A model generated the notes under the pieces. The model was not told where the DNA came from, searched no databases, and saw nothing but the letters and a program-made list of their open reading frames with translations. From assembly GCA_036172665.1 (NCBI GenBank), contig CM069875.1, positions 11,612,001 through 11,676,000 on the forward strand: a stretch of 64,000 nt of DNA. The letters are read 5' to 3'. The stretch's first letter is position 1. The number at the start of each line of letters is the position of its first letter. A program made the translations under genes and the position numbers. This stretch comes from Prosopocoilus inquinatus. Taxonomy: Eukaryota; Arthropoda; Insecta; Coleoptera; Lucanidae. Below, one piece after another: positions 12,559 through 24,306 of this stretch.

Positions 12559-12735
12559 GCGACAGTTCGGTGTACGACAGTTTGGTGTATGATAATTGGG
12601 TGCACGCGACAATTGGGTGTATACGACAATTCGGTGTACGACAATTGGGTGTACGACAATTCGGTGTACGACAATTGGGTGTACACCAATATGGTGTACG
12701 ACAATTGAGTGTATGACAATTCGGTGTATATTATA
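12559..12735. repeat. 15-bp minisatellite
   Basis: About eleven tandem units of GTGTACGACAATTNG type. Units ending TTCGG and TTGGG tend to alternate, suggesting a 30-bp higher-order unit. Because 15 is divisible by three, long open frames with five-residue repeats appear on the minus strand, but they are a by-product of the repeat. Confidence 0.85.
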
Positions 12736-15714
12736 GGACAATCTTTGTTGAAAATGCGCTTTTTTCATTCGACGTTGCTCGTTGCCTGAAATTGAACCGA
12801 TGCTTAAAACTGAAATTTAGTGCTTCTCATTTACCGATCTTGAAACGACTTTTATATTAATTGAATGTTAACACTATTCTTGTACACTCGTTTTTACGTT
12901 GTATGTATTCTGATTTAATATTTGTTTCGTAAACATTTCTACGAGTTTTCCTAAAAACTAATTATGTTTAGCATCACTTTTTTCAATTTCCTCGTAAAAA
13001 TTTAGTTTCTTTAATTTTTTCCTATGAGATGGAAAGAAAAGTATTAAATATTAATTGGCCATTGTTAAAAAAACTGTAAGTTTAAGCATTTTTGTAGCTA
13101 CCAGCTGAGCTTGTTTTTTTTTCTTTTTTCCAATTGCGGTTTCTATTTTTAACTCCGACCATTATGGGTTGTAGCTTTACACATTTTAATCAGAGGTAAA
13201 CTTTTTCTAAATTTTTTAATGTTTAGATGGAACTTATTTGTAACATCTTGCAGGCTTTTAAGAAGACTTTAAATAAATCTGAAACTGTCAGCTTAATGAA
13301 AAAAATTGCTTTTTCGATCTAAACATATAAACCCGATCAAATTTACTTTCAAAATTTCATACTCAGGACGTCATTTCTTTAATTAGGAACTGTAATGTTC
13401 ATTTTCTGTGATTATACCAGTTTTCATGCGTATTTCGACGTTTGCAATTTGACGAATACCATTTACTGTTAAATTTATTTTTGTTGTATTCTCCTCCAGC
13501 TTCCTTCCTAATAACTTTTTCCAAATTAACAACTTTTCTTATGTTTCTAGAAACTTCCTCTAATATTCTTCTTAATTCTTGGGGATCTCTTTCTTTTCTT
13601 CATTTTTTTTTTGAAATTTCCATCAATGCTTTTTCAAAGTTTTCATAAGTTTCCTGCAAATTCTTTCCAGTTTCTGAGTTTTTAGAATTTCTTCTAGGTC
13701 TAGACATGGAACCTCAAATAAGAATTAAAAAAATCTGTATCTCTTGCATCCTTCAAATATTAAGAGTTACATTCATCTATGAAGTCTGCTATTTTCAGTT
13801 GAATGGGAGGTACTTTCCTGGGAGTCTTTTTTATATTTTAATCAAAGTTTGGTCTAGGATTAGAACTTTATTTTCTGGCAGAAAAAAATACAGTATTTTT
13901 TTCAAAATTGACAGTAATCAATATTTTTCCATTACTTATCAGCTGACTAATCGGCGTCGGTGTTACGTCATCGTTGGTAAACGATAAATGAACTTTCACC
14001 CTGTACAGGTATTTAAATAAATGTGATGTTTTTTTAGCTTATTTGCTCAATCAGAATTGAATGACAAATCAGCCTAATAAGAAAGAAAAAGTCGATAACT
14101 TAAACATGTATGTGTACACATAAATACATTGCATGTAAAGTACATAAAAAACTGGAGTGCTAATTGAAAGAAATAAATGTTGCGCAATAGTTTGTAATAA
14201 TTGTTAACATTCCGCAGCAGTTTATCAAAACTTTATTAATCTTTCAATGATAGCTAATAGTTTTTGTGCATTTTTTTTTTCTGAAAAAATAAGTTTTGAG
14301 AAATCGACTTATTTAAAACTTAAAGAAAATTATACGAAAATACAGTATTTGAAATAAACTGCTCCACATAAGATAGGAAAAATCATTTAAAGAAAAGTTT
14401 AAAATCAGAAAAACAAATTATCTTCCTTGTGGATAGTGCATTTGATTTTTTTAAACGTTAATTGGCCGAGGCATTGTAAATTTTTAAGATAAAATTTGAA
14501 ATTGTAATTGTTTTATGAACAATTAAAAATATTTCAATGAAAACACAAAATCACTATGTGTCGATAAATTGGGGGAATATTTTCAAATAACATAACAACA
14601 GAACAATAATAATACGAAAACAATTTAATTGTTTACAAAATACATAGGTAATTTAAACACATTAAACTTGTATGCATTTAAAATTTACTTTTAGCCATGT
14701 TTCTTAACTTATTTGGAGGAGTTTATTTGTGAGACAAATATTTGAAATGTTAAAAAATATCTTTCTTATCTTTTTTTTATATTCTATATTACACCTCGAC
14801 AAGTCGAACACTTTAGGCATATGGAAGTTATTGCGTAACTTATCTCTCATAATAAGGAACGAATTTTTTTTTAACTCTCAGCTGTGCAAACTTTACCAAA
14901 AGTCACTGGGTTAAATAATAAGTAAACAAAACTAAGAAACATCGTGATAGAATTTGCCAACATTCAATAAATAGGTAAACAATTTCGATTATCATTAGCG
15001 CCACTTACTCATTTGCATTTGCTTGTTCCTTAGTCTTCAATTTTTTCTTCATTTTTTTGGACGATCTATTTCAAACCAACAAACGGAGACTTGCTTTCAC
15101 TACAATCTAATTCAAACGACTAATTCACTCGAACCATATGCGTCGATTAAGATAACGGACTTGTAATCTTTGTGATCAAAGATACCAGAGATACCTTTGT
15201 CGCGTGTCAATTTATTTACTCGGAATCGCGTGAAAGTGTGTGAAAACTTCTTGACTAATGACCAAATCAAATCACTTTACTCATTTTTTCTTCTTCAAGA
15301 AACATTCGTTTTTTGTTTAAGACAAAAAAATTATTTCACAAGAAAAAATTATGGGAATTTGTCATATGTTCCCCCTTCTAGAATTTTAATTTTTTTATAG
15401 GTTTGCTTAAAATTTGGAAAGTATAACTTAAATAAATATTTAATTTGAATTTTCCGACATATCACTGGGTATCGTAGGATTTTTGGTTTCGCCGGAAATG
15501 ACATTAACTTTCGTATTTTAAATGGAATCTGGAGCTATAGATCTAGAGCCTGAATTTTAATTTTTTGACACTGACAAATTAAATCTCAAGACCAACTTAA
15601 TACAATGAAGAACAGGTGTACGCGATTTTTTGCAAGCCACATCACTTGGTAAGTTTGGTTTCCATGACAACCTTGAAAGCCATCTTGTAATCTTAAAAAC
15701 CATGAATTGTTAAT
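12736..15714. other. AT-rich stretch, nothing recognised
   Basis: About 3 kb without a supported gene. Open frames (for example 13706-13987) show no recognisable domain, no splice context and AT-driven composition. No clear inverted-repeat element was found. Confidence 0.4.
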
Positions 15715-16350
15715 TTTGGTTCTAATGAGATCAAGTAGGTAATTAAGAAAAATCATTTCTTTAATTGTATTTGATTATTAATATTGTTACAGCATTTGAC
15801 ATTTTTATTGGAATATAACTCCTGTATTTTTAGTCTAGTTCATCGGAGAATGTTTTTCTGAGGCTGATTTACTCACTAATGGTGTAAAATACGTTTAACG
15901 TTAACTAGAGTTTTATTATTCTTTTGGTTGTTCAGAGACTGATTAAGATGTCAAACGTAGTTTAACTATGAATTAAAACGTAAAACGTAGTTTAACTATG
16001 AAAGAAAACAGTGATTTGTTACTTAATCAGTAGTTAATAAATTGCCTGTTTAATCAGACACTGGGCAACTCAGCCTGAGTAAGCTGATACCAAATACTCG
16101 TACTTCATACTTTGTTTGAAAATAATATAAAACGTCGGATGCAGATCCCAAATAAAACATGCTGTGCCTTAAATGACTTAAAAGATTATGTAAGTAGTAC
16201 ATTATTTTTAAAAGTATACAATCGGGAGCATTAAATTTTAGTCATCAATGTTAATCAAAACGTCAATTTTAATTCTGTAATGTAAAAAATTCAAATAAAC
16301 GTCCTGCTTTTTATCAATAGTGTTGAAAATAAATAAATTTTTAAGATATC
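15715..16350. repeat. Dispersed repeat P, copy 2
   Basis: Second copy of the repeat at 11265-12160 in the same orientation, with an extra stretch around 16180-16250 that the first copy lacks. Confidence 0.55.
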
Positions 16351-16568
16351 AATCTCACTATTGAAAATTAAGTCATTAATCTCTTTATTTTTAATAAAAT
16401 ACAAGTCGGGTGCCAGCCTTTGATCACCAATGACGACCAACATTTACGTATTGCTCACGACTGTACATAATCTAACATTAAAAATTTACAAATTTCTCAT
16501 TTTTCTCTTAATTAGAGATCCAATTTAAATAAATTCCTCGTATTTTTTACACATACGTATATCAAAAT

Positions 16569-16597
16569 ATTAATAATAATAATAATAATAATAATAC
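16569..16597. repeat. (AAT)n microsatellite
   Basis: About nine AAT units in a row. Confidence 0.9.
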
Positions 16598-16999
16598 CTT
16601 TTTATATGAGCCGTAAGAATAAATGAAAGGCTTAAAAGTGTTTTAAATTGCTGTTTTTTTTGTTTAAAACATGTTTAATTTTGGGTCAATTCGAAACATT
16701 TTTTTTTAAATAAAGATCTGTTTAAAATAAAAAACAAAAGTTTTGTTCTTAAGAAAACATTTTTTTTCTAATCCTGTATTCAATAAATGCAAGAAAAGAA
16801 TCTCCGGAAAATTAAGTATCTGCTACGCAATTTAGAACATCCTATTATTATTATTGGAGTAAATACCTTGGAGAATATACTAAAACTAAACTTGTAGTTT
16901 TAGCAAGTTCTTCAGTTTTATTCATACCACCCTTTATACAGGGTGACTCTGATAGTTATGCAAAGCTTGAAACATACATTACTATAAATGGTAACAAAA

Positions 17000-17095
17000 A
17001 GTTAAAAGTTTTCGAGAAAATCACAGTTGAAAATTTTTCCAGAACTGTTTGAGAACCAGGCCAGTGGTTCTCAAACAGTTTTAGAAAAGTTTTCA
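17000..17095. repeat. Hairpin of about 95 bp
   Basis: AACTGTTTGAGAACCA and its complement TGGTTCTCAAACAGTT face each other across a few bases, with imperfect pairing extending outward. It follows a TATACAGGGTG sequence like the ends of many insect MITEs. Confidence 0.5.
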
Positions 17096-17126
17096 ACTGC
17101 GATTTTCATGTATTATATATTATATA

Positions 17127-17312
17127 GGGCCAGTTGTACCAAGGGGGTTTAACGACGTTCAACTGAACCAGGTTTAATGTGAACAAAATCGCATCAAATT
17201 TTGTTTATGAATGCATTAATTGCCATATATCCTTAAGATGCTATACGAATTTGTTTACTTTGAACTTGGTTCAGTTGAGCGTCAGTTTAAACCTTCTTGG
17301 TACAACTGGCCC
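17127..17312. mobile_element. MITE family A, copy 2
   Basis: Best preserved copy: it starts GGGCCAGTTGTACCAAG and ends CTTGGTACAACTGGCCC. ATA occurs on both sides, fitting a 3-bp target duplication. Confidence 0.8.
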
Positions 17313-17631
17313 ATAGTCATATATTATACGTAGGTATTAAGCTTTGTACACTTATCAGTTACCTTGCACTCTTCGGTTTCTTCGGTCAAATTGTAGTTCT
17401 TACTTTGATATTAGAGAAGCTGTTATAATTGTCATAACACTTCATAGATAGCATTAGTGAAAATGACAGAAGATATTATGATAATGATTTACTGTTAGTA
17501 TTGAATATGCAAATAAGTAATATTTCTTTAAAAGTTTGCCACAAATCTATGAGATGATAGCTACTCATTTAGGTCTCGCAAAGACAATCTAAGTTTGTTT
17601 GCAAGTTAACAAATTTCTTGAATTGGTTAAG

Positions 17632-17720
17632 GTTCACCGGAAACAGTTTTTCGAACTATCTCGGAACTAGTTCAAGACTAACGAGCTCAAAGCAGGTTAA
17701 GAACTTTTCGACAGGCATAT
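17632..17720. repeat. Terminal inverted repeat of a Harbinger-like remnant (left)
   Basis: About 90 bp (TTCACCGGAAACAGTTTTTCGAAC and onward) that recurs inverted at 20790-20885 with substitutions. Confidence 0.45.
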
Positions 17721-17812
17721 TAAGTTGAACTTTATCAAGTCGTAGTTTCTCATTGAAATTGCAGTTTCGAGTCAACGTGGAGTAATTTATGTAATAGAGA
17801 GATCGTTTAATA

Positions 17813-19053
17813 CGCTGCTCCAAGAAATTAACGCACCATACAGTAAAATAAATTTTTCGTTTTCTTTATTTAAAATTTGAAACGGTTGACGTTGATTTCG
17901 AACAATTTGAAAACAATTGTTTAATGTGTTATACAGTCATCATTTATAAGTAAAAAGTAAACAATACAAACAATAAAATCAAAAGTTGAAAAATTAAAAA
18001 AAAAAATTTTTAATAAATGACACCAATGTCATATCAAATCCTCCTATTTGGAATAACATATTGTTACCGACGATCCACACATAAAATAAGCGAAGTTATG
18101 TTATTTTGTTCCAATTCCTTCCATATTTCCACAAGCCAACTTTAATAAAAAAATTATTTAACACCAATAAGTCCGTGCGCGCCGTCAAAGAAATTTCTAC
18201 TCACGCCATAAAAAAGCTTCCGCCAAATAACATGGTATTCAAATCTTGCAGTGAGCACACCGCTCATTTGGTCGTTGGTATACACGAACGCGTCTACCAC
18301 ACTTGTAAAAATAAAATCTAGATTCATCTCTAAAGAGAACTCGACTCCAGTCGATCTGTAACCAAATCACATGAAATCTAACAAATTCCAATTGGTCTTT
18401 GTGATGTTCTGTAGAAAGCCTGGACCTTGGACAGACACATGATACGTCAAATTAGCTTCCCCAAGATGTTAACAAACAGTTTCGATACTAATTGGAATCT
18501 CATGTACTTCCCTTAATTCAAATTTGTAATTTTTGCTTTAAGCTCTGTTCTAAAGCAAAAAGTGCCAAAAAAAGTTTGAACATGGGTTGTTGCACTTTGT
18601 CTGCCTTTCCTAGGCCTTCGAGAATAATTATCAATCTCTCTAGACCTTCGCACCATTCGTCACACCGAGATTTGGAACACACCGAATCTTCCTCCTATTC
18701 GACAATAGCTTCTGTTTTATTCTAAAAATACCACTGCTTGAGTGCATTCTTCTTTGGTCAAATTTCGAAATTCGTGTGGTATAATGACGAAGAAACACAA
18801 AGACAAAAAACAATAAAGTCATTTTAAGAATAAGACGTAAATTTAAACAATAAAATTGAGATAGATTTTATTGTTAATGAATCTGTTTGTTTTAATTTTA
18901 TGGAATCATCCTGATAATCAAACGTAAAATAAATGTTGGAAAATGAACCTAGTATGCTTAGTTATTTCATAGGAATGCCAGTTACTATAAATTTTGAATA
19001 AAAAAACGAAAATTTCTTATTTTATTGGGTGGTGCGTTAATTTATTGGAACAG
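17813..19053 (-). mobile_element. Tc1-like DNA transposon, degenerate
   Basis: Inverted termini of about 45 bp (CTGTTCCAATAAATTAACGC on the minus strand) bound 1.24 kb, with TA on both sides. The minus strand holds a decayed transposase. Across frameshifts one can read DWSRVLFRDESRFYFY, containing the first catalytic Asp, then YQRPNERCAHCKI and FDGARTDLLVLNN, in the order expected of Tc1 proteins. The part with the later catalytic residues is unrecognisable. Stops and frameshifts make it non-functional. Confidence 0.7.
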
Positions 19054-19144
19054 TATATTATAAGCCAATCACATAACAAAATCTAGATATTACAACCAAT
19101 CGTATTCATCCTTGGTCTACCTTTTTCTATCTTTTCGAAATTAT

Positions 19145-19276
19145 TTCAGAACGAAGGCCTGAACTGGTTCGCTATTATTCAATTGTTGCCAGTGACAGCG
19201 TAGATGAATTAATTGCAGCTGCTACAGTTGTAATGTTGGGTATCTCCCAAAGTTTAAAACGACGTAAGAAACGACG
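19145..19276 (+). pseudogene. PIF/Harbinger-type N-terminal fragment
   Basis: An open frame reads RPELVRYYSIVASDSVDEL, an Ala/Val-rich segment and LKRRKKRRR before a stop. An acidic-then-hydrophobic-then-KRRKKRR start resembles the N-terminus of Harbinger nucleases. An inverted, more damaged copy is at 20634-20760. Confidence 0.4.
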
Positions 19277-19489
19277 GCGATAAAGTAGTTTTAGATTTTC
19301 GCGCACACATTTTACTACTTATTTATTTTGGTGAGGTTAAAGAGTAGGTAATATTTTGACCATCGATTCTGACATAGCAGTAGCCAGCTGAGTTTATTAG
19401 AGAAACCACAGATCAAAGAGAAACTCAGCTGGCTTGTAACTTGTTTGAATCCCGAATGTTTTCATTTTACTGCTAGTACAAGGTGCATA

Positions 19490-19545
19490 TCCACCAAAAT
19501 TTTGAACAAGTTTAGAGCTTCTCAGAGCTAGCTCGACAAAAAATT
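19490..19545. repeat. Inverted repeat partner of 20955-21008
   Basis: CACCAAAATTTTGAACAAGTTTAGAGC with AGAGCTAGCTC is matched inverted at 20955-21008. Confidence 0.4.
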
Positions 19546-19791
19546 CGGAGTTTATGCCAACTTGGAAGTATTTTCAGATGGACGTGTTTTTTTTTAGTTA
19601 TCGTTGCTCTTTAAATCCGGTAAGTGTATGAAAATTACACTTGAAGCGATTTCTCGCGATATGTACAAGTATTAGTTTAGAGTACGCCAGAGTACAACGT
19701 ACTTTTTATAAGTTTTTTTTTTAACTTGAAACGGACAAAATTATGAAGGGAAAAGCACTCAACGTAACATGAAATGTGTACGCGGAAATGT

Positions 19792-20092
19792 AATAGCGTT
19801 TTCCACTGGTATATTCAACGTGCCCAAGTGTACACTCTGCAGAATTATACGTTCCACTAGGGAGATACCGAGAACTGCGCATTCCACTAAGGCAATCTGC
19901 TCCTCAGCGGTGTACACCAGTGTGCACTTTTCTATACGAGCTATATGAGGCGATGTAGAGAGTGCAAAACAAACATGGCGGAAAAATTGGTTCGCTCTGC
20001 GTGCGTGCACACCGTTGTAGATTCTGACGTCATTTGTTCGCACAGGAAGTGCACTGCAGTAACTCTAGTGCAACCCAGTGGAAAACGTTATT
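19792..20092. mobile_element. MITE of about 300 bp, family K
   Basis: Inverted termini AATAGCGTTTTCCACTGG and CCAGTGGAAAACGTTATT. The 94-residue minus-strand open frame across it matches no family I know and is probably incidental. Confidence 0.55.
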
Positions 20093-20104
20093 ATATATTT
20101 ATAA

Positions 20105-20290
20105 GAGTCAGTTGTACTCAATAGGTTTAAACTGACGTTTAACTAAATCAGGTTCAAAGTGAACAAAATCGGACAAATTTTGGTTATGAATGCATTAATT
20201 GCCATAAGTCCTTAAGATCTTATGCGAATTTGTTTACATTGAACCTAGTTCAGTTAAACTTGAGTTTAAGCCGCCTTTGTACAACTGGCC
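20105..20290. mobile_element. MITE family A, copy 3
   Basis: Third copy, with a damaged left end (GAGTCAGTTGTAC) and a good right end (TTTGTACAACTGGCC). The interior matches the other copies closely. Confidence 0.75.
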
Positions 20291-20379
20291 TTAGATAATT
20301 TAAGCAGCACAAAATTTTTTACATACTTATACAGGCCAACTTACTTAATAGTACATGCCAGTCCAACTCGCCGAGAGTG

Positions 20380-20383
<4 letters not shown>

Positions 20384-20416
<33 letters not shown>
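20384..20416. repeat. (AAT)n microsatellite
   Basis: About ten AAT units in a row. Confidence 0.9.
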
Positions 20417-20419
<3 letters not shown>

Positions 20420-20633
20420 GAAGTAGTACCTATATTATTCCTTATTTAAACCTTGGTGTAGTTTTTTGTAGTTTAGTTTCTTACGTCTGTCTCTACCTAA
20501 AAGAATTCTTTGATATCTTTTATTTATTGCTAGTTTTAGTTTAACAAACTTATTCATACGTGCCACACTCCTAGTTACACTAGAGTTACTCCAATGTAAC
20601 TCAATGTAAAACATTATAAGACTTTTTACTTAC

Positions 20634-20760
20634 GTCATTTTGAACTTTGGAAGGCCCCCATCATTACAACTGTGTAGCTGCTGCAACTAATTAGTCTTCG
20701 CTGTCGCTGGTTGTTGTAATAAATGAATAATAGTGAACCAGTTTCAGACTTTGTTCTGAA
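20634..20760 (-). pseudogene. PIF/Harbinger-type N-terminal fragment, inverted copy
   Basis: The minus strand matches 19145-19276 (CTGGTTCNCTATTATTCA, GCAGCNGCTAC, CAAAGTTNAAAA), but with stops. It is a transposon remnant and not a host exon. Confidence 0.45.
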
Positions 20761-20789
20761 ATAATTCCGAATTCCAACAGATTTCGGCG

Positions 20790-20885
20790 TGTACAGGTCG
20801 AGCAGTTCTTAACCTGCTTTAAATTCGATAGTTCTCAACTAGTTTCGAGCTAGTTCGAAACACTGTTTTTGGTGAATACGCTCCT
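20790..20885. repeat. Terminal inverted repeat of a Harbinger-like remnant (right)
   Basis: Inverted partner of 17632-17720. On the minus strand it reads CACCAAAAACAGTGTTTCGA and continues to AGCAGGTTAAGAACT. Confidence 0.45.
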
Positions 20886-20954
20886 TCAGGAGTGGGCTCC
20901 GGTTCGTTAACAACTCAGATTCGGCGAATATGAGAAGCGTCCTCACCAAGTTCA

Positions 20955-21008
20955 AATCTTTTGTGGAGCTAGCTCTGAGTAGCTCTGAACCTGTACACAA
21001 TTTTGGTT
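20955..21008. repeat. Inverted repeat partner of 19490-19545
   Basis: Minus strand ATTAACCAAAATTGTGTACA followed by CAGAGCTAGCTC matches 19490-19545. Confidence 0.4.
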
Positions 21009-21488
21009 AATACGCGCCTCTAGAGATGGTGCTTCTTGACATATTCAACAATTGCAAGTACTTCAAGTAGGAAATTCGATAAAATTTGAAAAAAGACGAT
21101 CCCACAATGCAACTAGAATTTGCCGATCATGTTGGAAATAACCAGACTACTGTTTTTGAAACTCGATGCAAGCAGGGTTAATATATTGATACTACGGCAA
21201 AAACTTAGAGAAAAATATTTTTTAAATTTTTCTCGGAACTGAAGATTTGTTTTCACAAATTATGAGAATTCTATAACGTTGCACATAGACAAAAATTACG
21301 AGATGAGATAATGCATTTCCGAGTCATATAAAATTACACATAGGGGTTTTAATATTACGTTGTTGTGGTTACTCATGTGTATAGTATTTCTTTGAAAATG
21401 ACAAAAATTATCGAAACAGCGATAACTACTAATAATTAAATATAGTGTTTAAACTGCAGGTTTCATTTATTAATAATTATAAAATTTA

Positions 21489-21560
21489 AAAAAAATTTTG
21501 TTGCAAACCGTTTTTGATTGCGGTGAAAACCTCGAGCGATCGTAGGATGTCGCTGTTTTA
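21489..21560 (-). repeat. Fragment of palindromic satellite-like family F
   Basis: CCGTTTTTGATTGCGGTGAA and AACCTCGAGC match the monomers at 47817-48645. The match stops after the CTCGAGC site. Confidence 0.6.
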
Positions 21561-21930
21561 TCTATAAAATTTTTGTTAGAAGTAATTTATTCATTGATTT
21601 TTTTCTTACCTTTCGCTTTGTTGAAAAGCTTATTTTTTTAATTTATTTTAGCACTCTGAAGATGAATATTCCCACACACTAGGTACCTTCATTTTTGATT
21701 CCTAACTTTCTAATAGAAACGATTTTTGTTCGTCCGAAACCATTCTGGCCATAACTTAAAAAAATTAACATTCGTTCTGTGACAATTAAATTCCAAAGCC
21801 AACTTTGGCCTGTTTTCAAAAAACTTCAGGGTACTTTTTACATTAGTATCTTGGAGACAGAACGCACGAGTTGAGCAGAGCTTATCTGAACGTACTCTAA
21901 CAATGAGATTCCTAATTTATTTGTTATCGC

Positions 21931-22931
21931 TATGGGTCTAGGAAATATACTGGATGTCTCATAAATCATAACCTACGGAGGAGATTAGAAGGGTTGCTAG
22001 GGGAGAGCAAATTAAAGATTTTTTCTTAATAAATTTTTGGGAAAAAAGCAATAACTAAAAAGTTACAAGAGTTTAAAGTGAAATTAATTAACAAGCAAAA
22101 GTTACTCCCTGCAGTAATATTTTACGTTTTAGATTCAAATTTGAGGCATTTATGAGTTAATTGAACACTGCTTTACAATAAACAACTATTTTAAAAAATG
22201 TAGTCACGTTAAAATAACGGCTATTTCATTTTTTCTTTGAATGCCCAAACACGACTTTTCGTCTCGTTGTGCACCGCCTACTAATTAAAAACAAAACTAG
22301 GAAACAGATTAACATGGACATTTTATAAATGGTGGTTTTGATAAATTTAGAGTTTATTTAATAATAAAGTTGCATTTTGTGAAATAATTTTGATTAAATA
22401 AGAAGGCTACAGGTGTAAATTAAAGAAGAAATTAAGAAAGTAAACTGCTGTAACTTTATTATTCGGTTCTGATCAAAAGCGAATTAAGAAAGAAAGCTTT
22501 ATTTTGATGTCCTACAGCTGCTCTTTCAATCTCCTCCGTACGTTGTGAGGCACCTAGTATTTTGCGCGGTTCAAATTCTAATGAAGCGGACAATATAATT
22601 AGACAGTAGCGTGTAAATAAACGCGAGGTCTGCGGAGACAATTAACGCCGCTACAGAAATGGTGTTACTCAGTATAACAAAAAACAGAGCTATATTGCCG
22701 CAATAAAAAAATACAGTTATGCAATCAACTCTTCTTGTTTCAGTGTATAAAGGTTTCTAGAGTAATTAGTTGACCAGTTGTACCTCGATCTCGGAATATA
22801 CGGCCACATTGCATCATATAGTAAGAACGCCGTAAATTATATTCACCGTCCCATTACACGATGTGCCTGTTCGATACATTTTTACGGCGCTACTAAAACG
22901 ATGGCATGTACTTATTCCAATCCTATCCTTA
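21931..22931. mobile_element. Family C element, copy 1, interrupted by a family B element
   Basis: Flanked by GTTATCGC at 21923-21930 and 22932-22939, an 8-bp target duplication. The sequence right of 22558 matches the copies at 39975 and 50783 through CAATCCTATCCTTA. Its left 18 bp are split off by the inserted B element. Ends are imperfect inverted repeats around ATAGGA. No reading frame; superfamily uncertain (hAT or P by duplication length). Confidence 0.75.
21949..22558. mobile_element. Family B element, copy 2 (internally deleted), nested in family C
   Basis: About 610 bp with ends TACTGGATGTCTCATAAATC and CGTTGTGAGGCACCTAGTA. Both ends match those of the 2.3-kb foldback at 6627-8947, in opposite orientation, but most of the arms and the centre are missing. 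Confidence 0.7.
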
Positions 22932-22939
22932 GTTATCGC

Positions 22940-23497
22940 ACTAGGCCGTGATTTTAAATTAATAGGTTGTCTATCAATTTTGAGATTTTGAGATCAAGAT
23001 GACATCTATGAGAAAGTGGGTTCAAGTTTCTAAAATGGTTTGCCGGCAGGTAAATATGAAGATGTTAAAAATGGAAATGAACAACGAATAATAGATTTTC
23101 TGTATTGTGAATTACTTGAGAAGTATTTCCATTTTTAATGAAAAATCAATAAATCAAAAAAATATATAAAGAAATATGTAGCTATGCAGAAGAAGTTTGC
23201 GGAACTACAAAATGCGGAGGATACCAAAGAACAGCAGGGTGAAATAACGATATCAAACACGAGACAAAGCAGAAAAAAATGGAAGATTTGTATATTTCGG
23301 TAGCAAATTGGACATTGCACACAATATAAAAAACAGAGAATTAAAGTCAAAGAACTTATCAAAGAAGGCAAAAGGAAGCAGTCGAAAGAGTTTGGGCATA
23401 AATAGGAAAAGATAGTAGAAGTAATGCCAAATTACTAAACCGGGTGGAAAGTTTCAAACCCGAACATAGCAAACTTGCTTTGAGAACTACGTTTCTA
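22940..23497. other. Stretch with decayed coding-like fragments
   Basis: Plus-strand pieces such as YVAMQKKFAELQNAEDTKEQ (near 23170) and AKLLNRVESFKPEHSKLAL (near 23425) look like decayed protein-coding sequence of unknown origin. Stops separate them and I cannot name the source. Confidence 0.25.
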
Positions 23498-23661
23498 TAG
23501 ATTACTGCTCGCCATTTAAAGATGCAAAAATTTCAGCGACCTGTATTACATATACATATTATATATGTATTTTACTTTTACTTTTCTCGTTAATTAAAAA
23601 AAAATTCTTTCCTTTAACACCATTACCATTTTTGTATCTTTAAATGGCGAGCAGTAATCTA
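23498..23661. mobile_element. Short palindromic TIR element
   Basis: TAGATTACTGCTCGCCATTT, continuing about 14 bp further, is repeated almost perfectly inverted at the right end. The centre is AT-rich and non-coding. Confidence 0.7.
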
Positions 23662-23689
23662 CAGAAATATAATTGAAGTTGATTCGTGC

Positions 23690-23890
23690 CCGATGAAAAT
23701 TGTAAATACAAAAACCGGACAGAAATATGGTGGGAACACACTCAACGTTACCTTTTCGTTTCTCTTGACAACTTGTTTATTTACTTTTTTTCACTTTTGA
23801 CGAAGCTATAAATCTATAGCGAAACGTTGAGTGTGTTCCCATCATATTTCTGTCCGGTTCAAGATTAAAAAAACTTTGTACTTACAGAAA
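23690..23890 (+). repeat. Dispersed repeat with hammerhead-like motif, copy 2
   Basis: Second copy of the 3680-4075 repeat. The segment CGTTGAGTGTGTTCCCATCA with ATATTTCTGTCCGGTT on the right is also present inverted at the left (23705-23752), so it is a tail-to-tail arrangement. Confidence 0.55.
23797..23824 (+). ncRNA. Hammerhead-ribozyme-like motif (degenerate)
   Basis: TTGACGA, one extra A, a perfect 6-bp stem GCTATA/TATAGC with loop AATC, then GAAAC. Position 3 of the core is T where C is required, so this copy should be inactive. Confidence 0.35.
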
Positions 23891-24306
23891 TATTGTTTTA
23901 TATGCCATTTTGATGTGTTCATTTGTTTTAAAATTTTCATGTAAGGGCGGTCCAGACGGGCCACTCAAACGAGCAAACACACGATACGCTCGCTCGTCTG
24001 AATTGGTTACTCTATAAATGCAGGGTTTTAATAGGAAACTCCTCGCCTCTCTGTGGCGCAACACTGACGCGTCTGGAACGGCCCTAAGAATGTCTTGTGT
24101 TGCAATTAATTCATGTAGTTGTTTTAAGCCGAGCCTAGCTTAAGAATTTAGAAAAACGTACTCATAACTAAGAAAGGAAAAAAAACTGCAGAGAATTACA
24201 TCTTCATTTACTAATTCTTTAATTTTTTGTGTAACATTTGCATTAAAATATTAAAGTCAAAATCACGAACTTCAAAAGTCTTTTACCAATAAGGAAACTG
24301 TAATTT

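Noticed and set aside
12559..12735. CRISPR-like array
   Set aside because: Units are 15 bp, directly adjacent, without unique spacers, in a eukaryotic setting. It is a minisatellite.
12468..12768. Two minus-strand frames of about 80 codons with VVHRIVVHPI repeats
   Set aside because: They are produced by the 15-bp minisatellite being a multiple of three.
19759..20043. 94-codon minus-strand frame
   Set aside because: Lies almost wholly in a 300-bp MITE with inverted ends and has no known domain.
20634..20640. ATGAC followed by GTAAGT on the minus strand, which would fit in phase as the missing first exon of the ABC transporter
   Set aside because: The surrounding bases are an inverted, mutated copy of the Harbinger-type fragment at 19145-19276 (AAACGACGTAAG there, AAATGACGTAAG here), so the match is chance within a transposon remnant.
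22559..22600. Pol III B-box-like GGTTCAAATTC in family C elements, suggesting a tRNA-derived SINE
   Set aside because: The box is off consensus by one base, no A box precedes it, there is no poly-A tail, and the exact 8-bp duplications fit a DNA element better.
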